From NCBI GenBank assembly GCA_030600745.1, contig JAUVLL010000206.1, forward strand, positions 1 to 6,148: 6,148 bases of DNA, read 5' to 3'. The DNA is from Spirochaetaceae bacterium. Its GTDB lineage: Bacteria > Spirochaetota > Spirochaetia > B11-G9. The position numbers and the translations under genes were made by a program. Positions 6,085-6,148 of this stretch are shown piece after piece. Each line of letters opens with the position of its first letter. Position 1 is the first letter of the stretch. Under the pieces are notes generated by a model. The model made no database searches and was not told the origin of the DNA. It saw only the letters and a list, made by a program, of their open reading frames with translations.

Positions 6085-6148
6085 CTAAATTCCTCTCCCA
6101 TAAATTTCATCTCTGTTAAATTTGAAATTTTCTAAAGATTCACCCCCA
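6085..6148 (-). CDS. Putative antitoxin of the PIN toxin (C-terminal 20 residues only)
   Basis: An open frame enters from the right edge and ends in TAG at 6085-6087, coding GGESLENFKFNRDEIYGRGI. It is too short for the length filters of most gene callers. Its position two bases before the PIN toxin start is that of a VapB-like antitoxin gene. The tail FKFNRDEIYGR, with an aromatic residue, an Arg and acidic residues, resembles the toxin-wrapping C-terminal peptides of such antitoxins, where an Arg often reaches into the PIN active site. The DNA-binding domain (ribbon-helix-helix, AbrB-type or other) lies outside the window, so its class cannot be stated. The other two frames on this strand are closed here. 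Confidence 0.6.
   Translation of the reverse strand, partial: GGESLENFKFNRDEIYGRGI
6091..6098 (-). promoter_or_regulatory. Ribosome binding site for the GTG start of the PIN toxin
   Basis: GGAGAGGA on the minus strand, ending eight bases before GTG at 6082 and lying in the last codons of the antitoxin gene. It decides in favour of the GTG start, which otherwise has no ATG competitor upstream of the FLDTN motif. Confidence 0.55.

Noticed and set aside
5922..6119. 65-codon plus-strand open frame
   Set aside because: Antisense to the N-terminus of the PIN toxin, whose catalytic motifs are unmistakable; no convincing ribosome binding site.

Overview
The window is a stretch of an AT-rich bacterial chromosome. 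Both genes of the central strand block encode lipoprotein signal peptides, so the cell has an envelope with lipoprotein processing. Relaxed lipoboxes (VFSC, FTGC), a GHEID rather than GHETD motif in XseA, and a very large DUF3857/transglutaminase/TPR lipoprotein together suggest a spirochaete. This is inference at moderate confidence; no 16S or other marker is present.

Layout. Positions 1-939 (+) hold the 3' part of xseA and all of xseB, the two subunits of exodeoxyribonuclease VII, overlapping by ATGA. Only 5 bases separate xseB from a convergent minus-strand pair. A degenerate heptamer repeat (CAGTKAN) covers this junction and supplies the last codons and stop of the opposing gene. The minus-strand pair, in transcription order, is a 1379-residue lipoprotein (DUF3857, transglutaminase-like core with intact Cys-His-Asp, two TPR blocks) at 5514-1375 and a 145-residue DUF192 lipoprotein at 1382-945. 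They overlap by 8 bases and are probably translationally coupled. Upstream, the 157-base gap 5515-5671 contains three separate inverted repeats, read here as a terminator for the next gene, a promoter/operator candidate and a leader hairpin. At the right edge, 6082-5672 (-) is a PIN-domain (VapC-like) toxin with a GTG start, two bases after the stop of an antitoxin gene of which only the last 20 codons are inside the window.

Function. Three modules lie side by side: DNA repair (ExoVII), an envelope lipoprotein operon of unknown function, and a type II toxin-antitoxin pair. Nothing in the sequence ties them into one pathway. The least understood part is the lipoprotein operon, where a putative secreted cysteine enzyme or scaffold is coupled to a DUF192 protein. 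I do not see a clearly new defence or mobile system. Apart from the TA pair there are no insertion sequences, CRISPR arrays, tRNAs or rRNAs.
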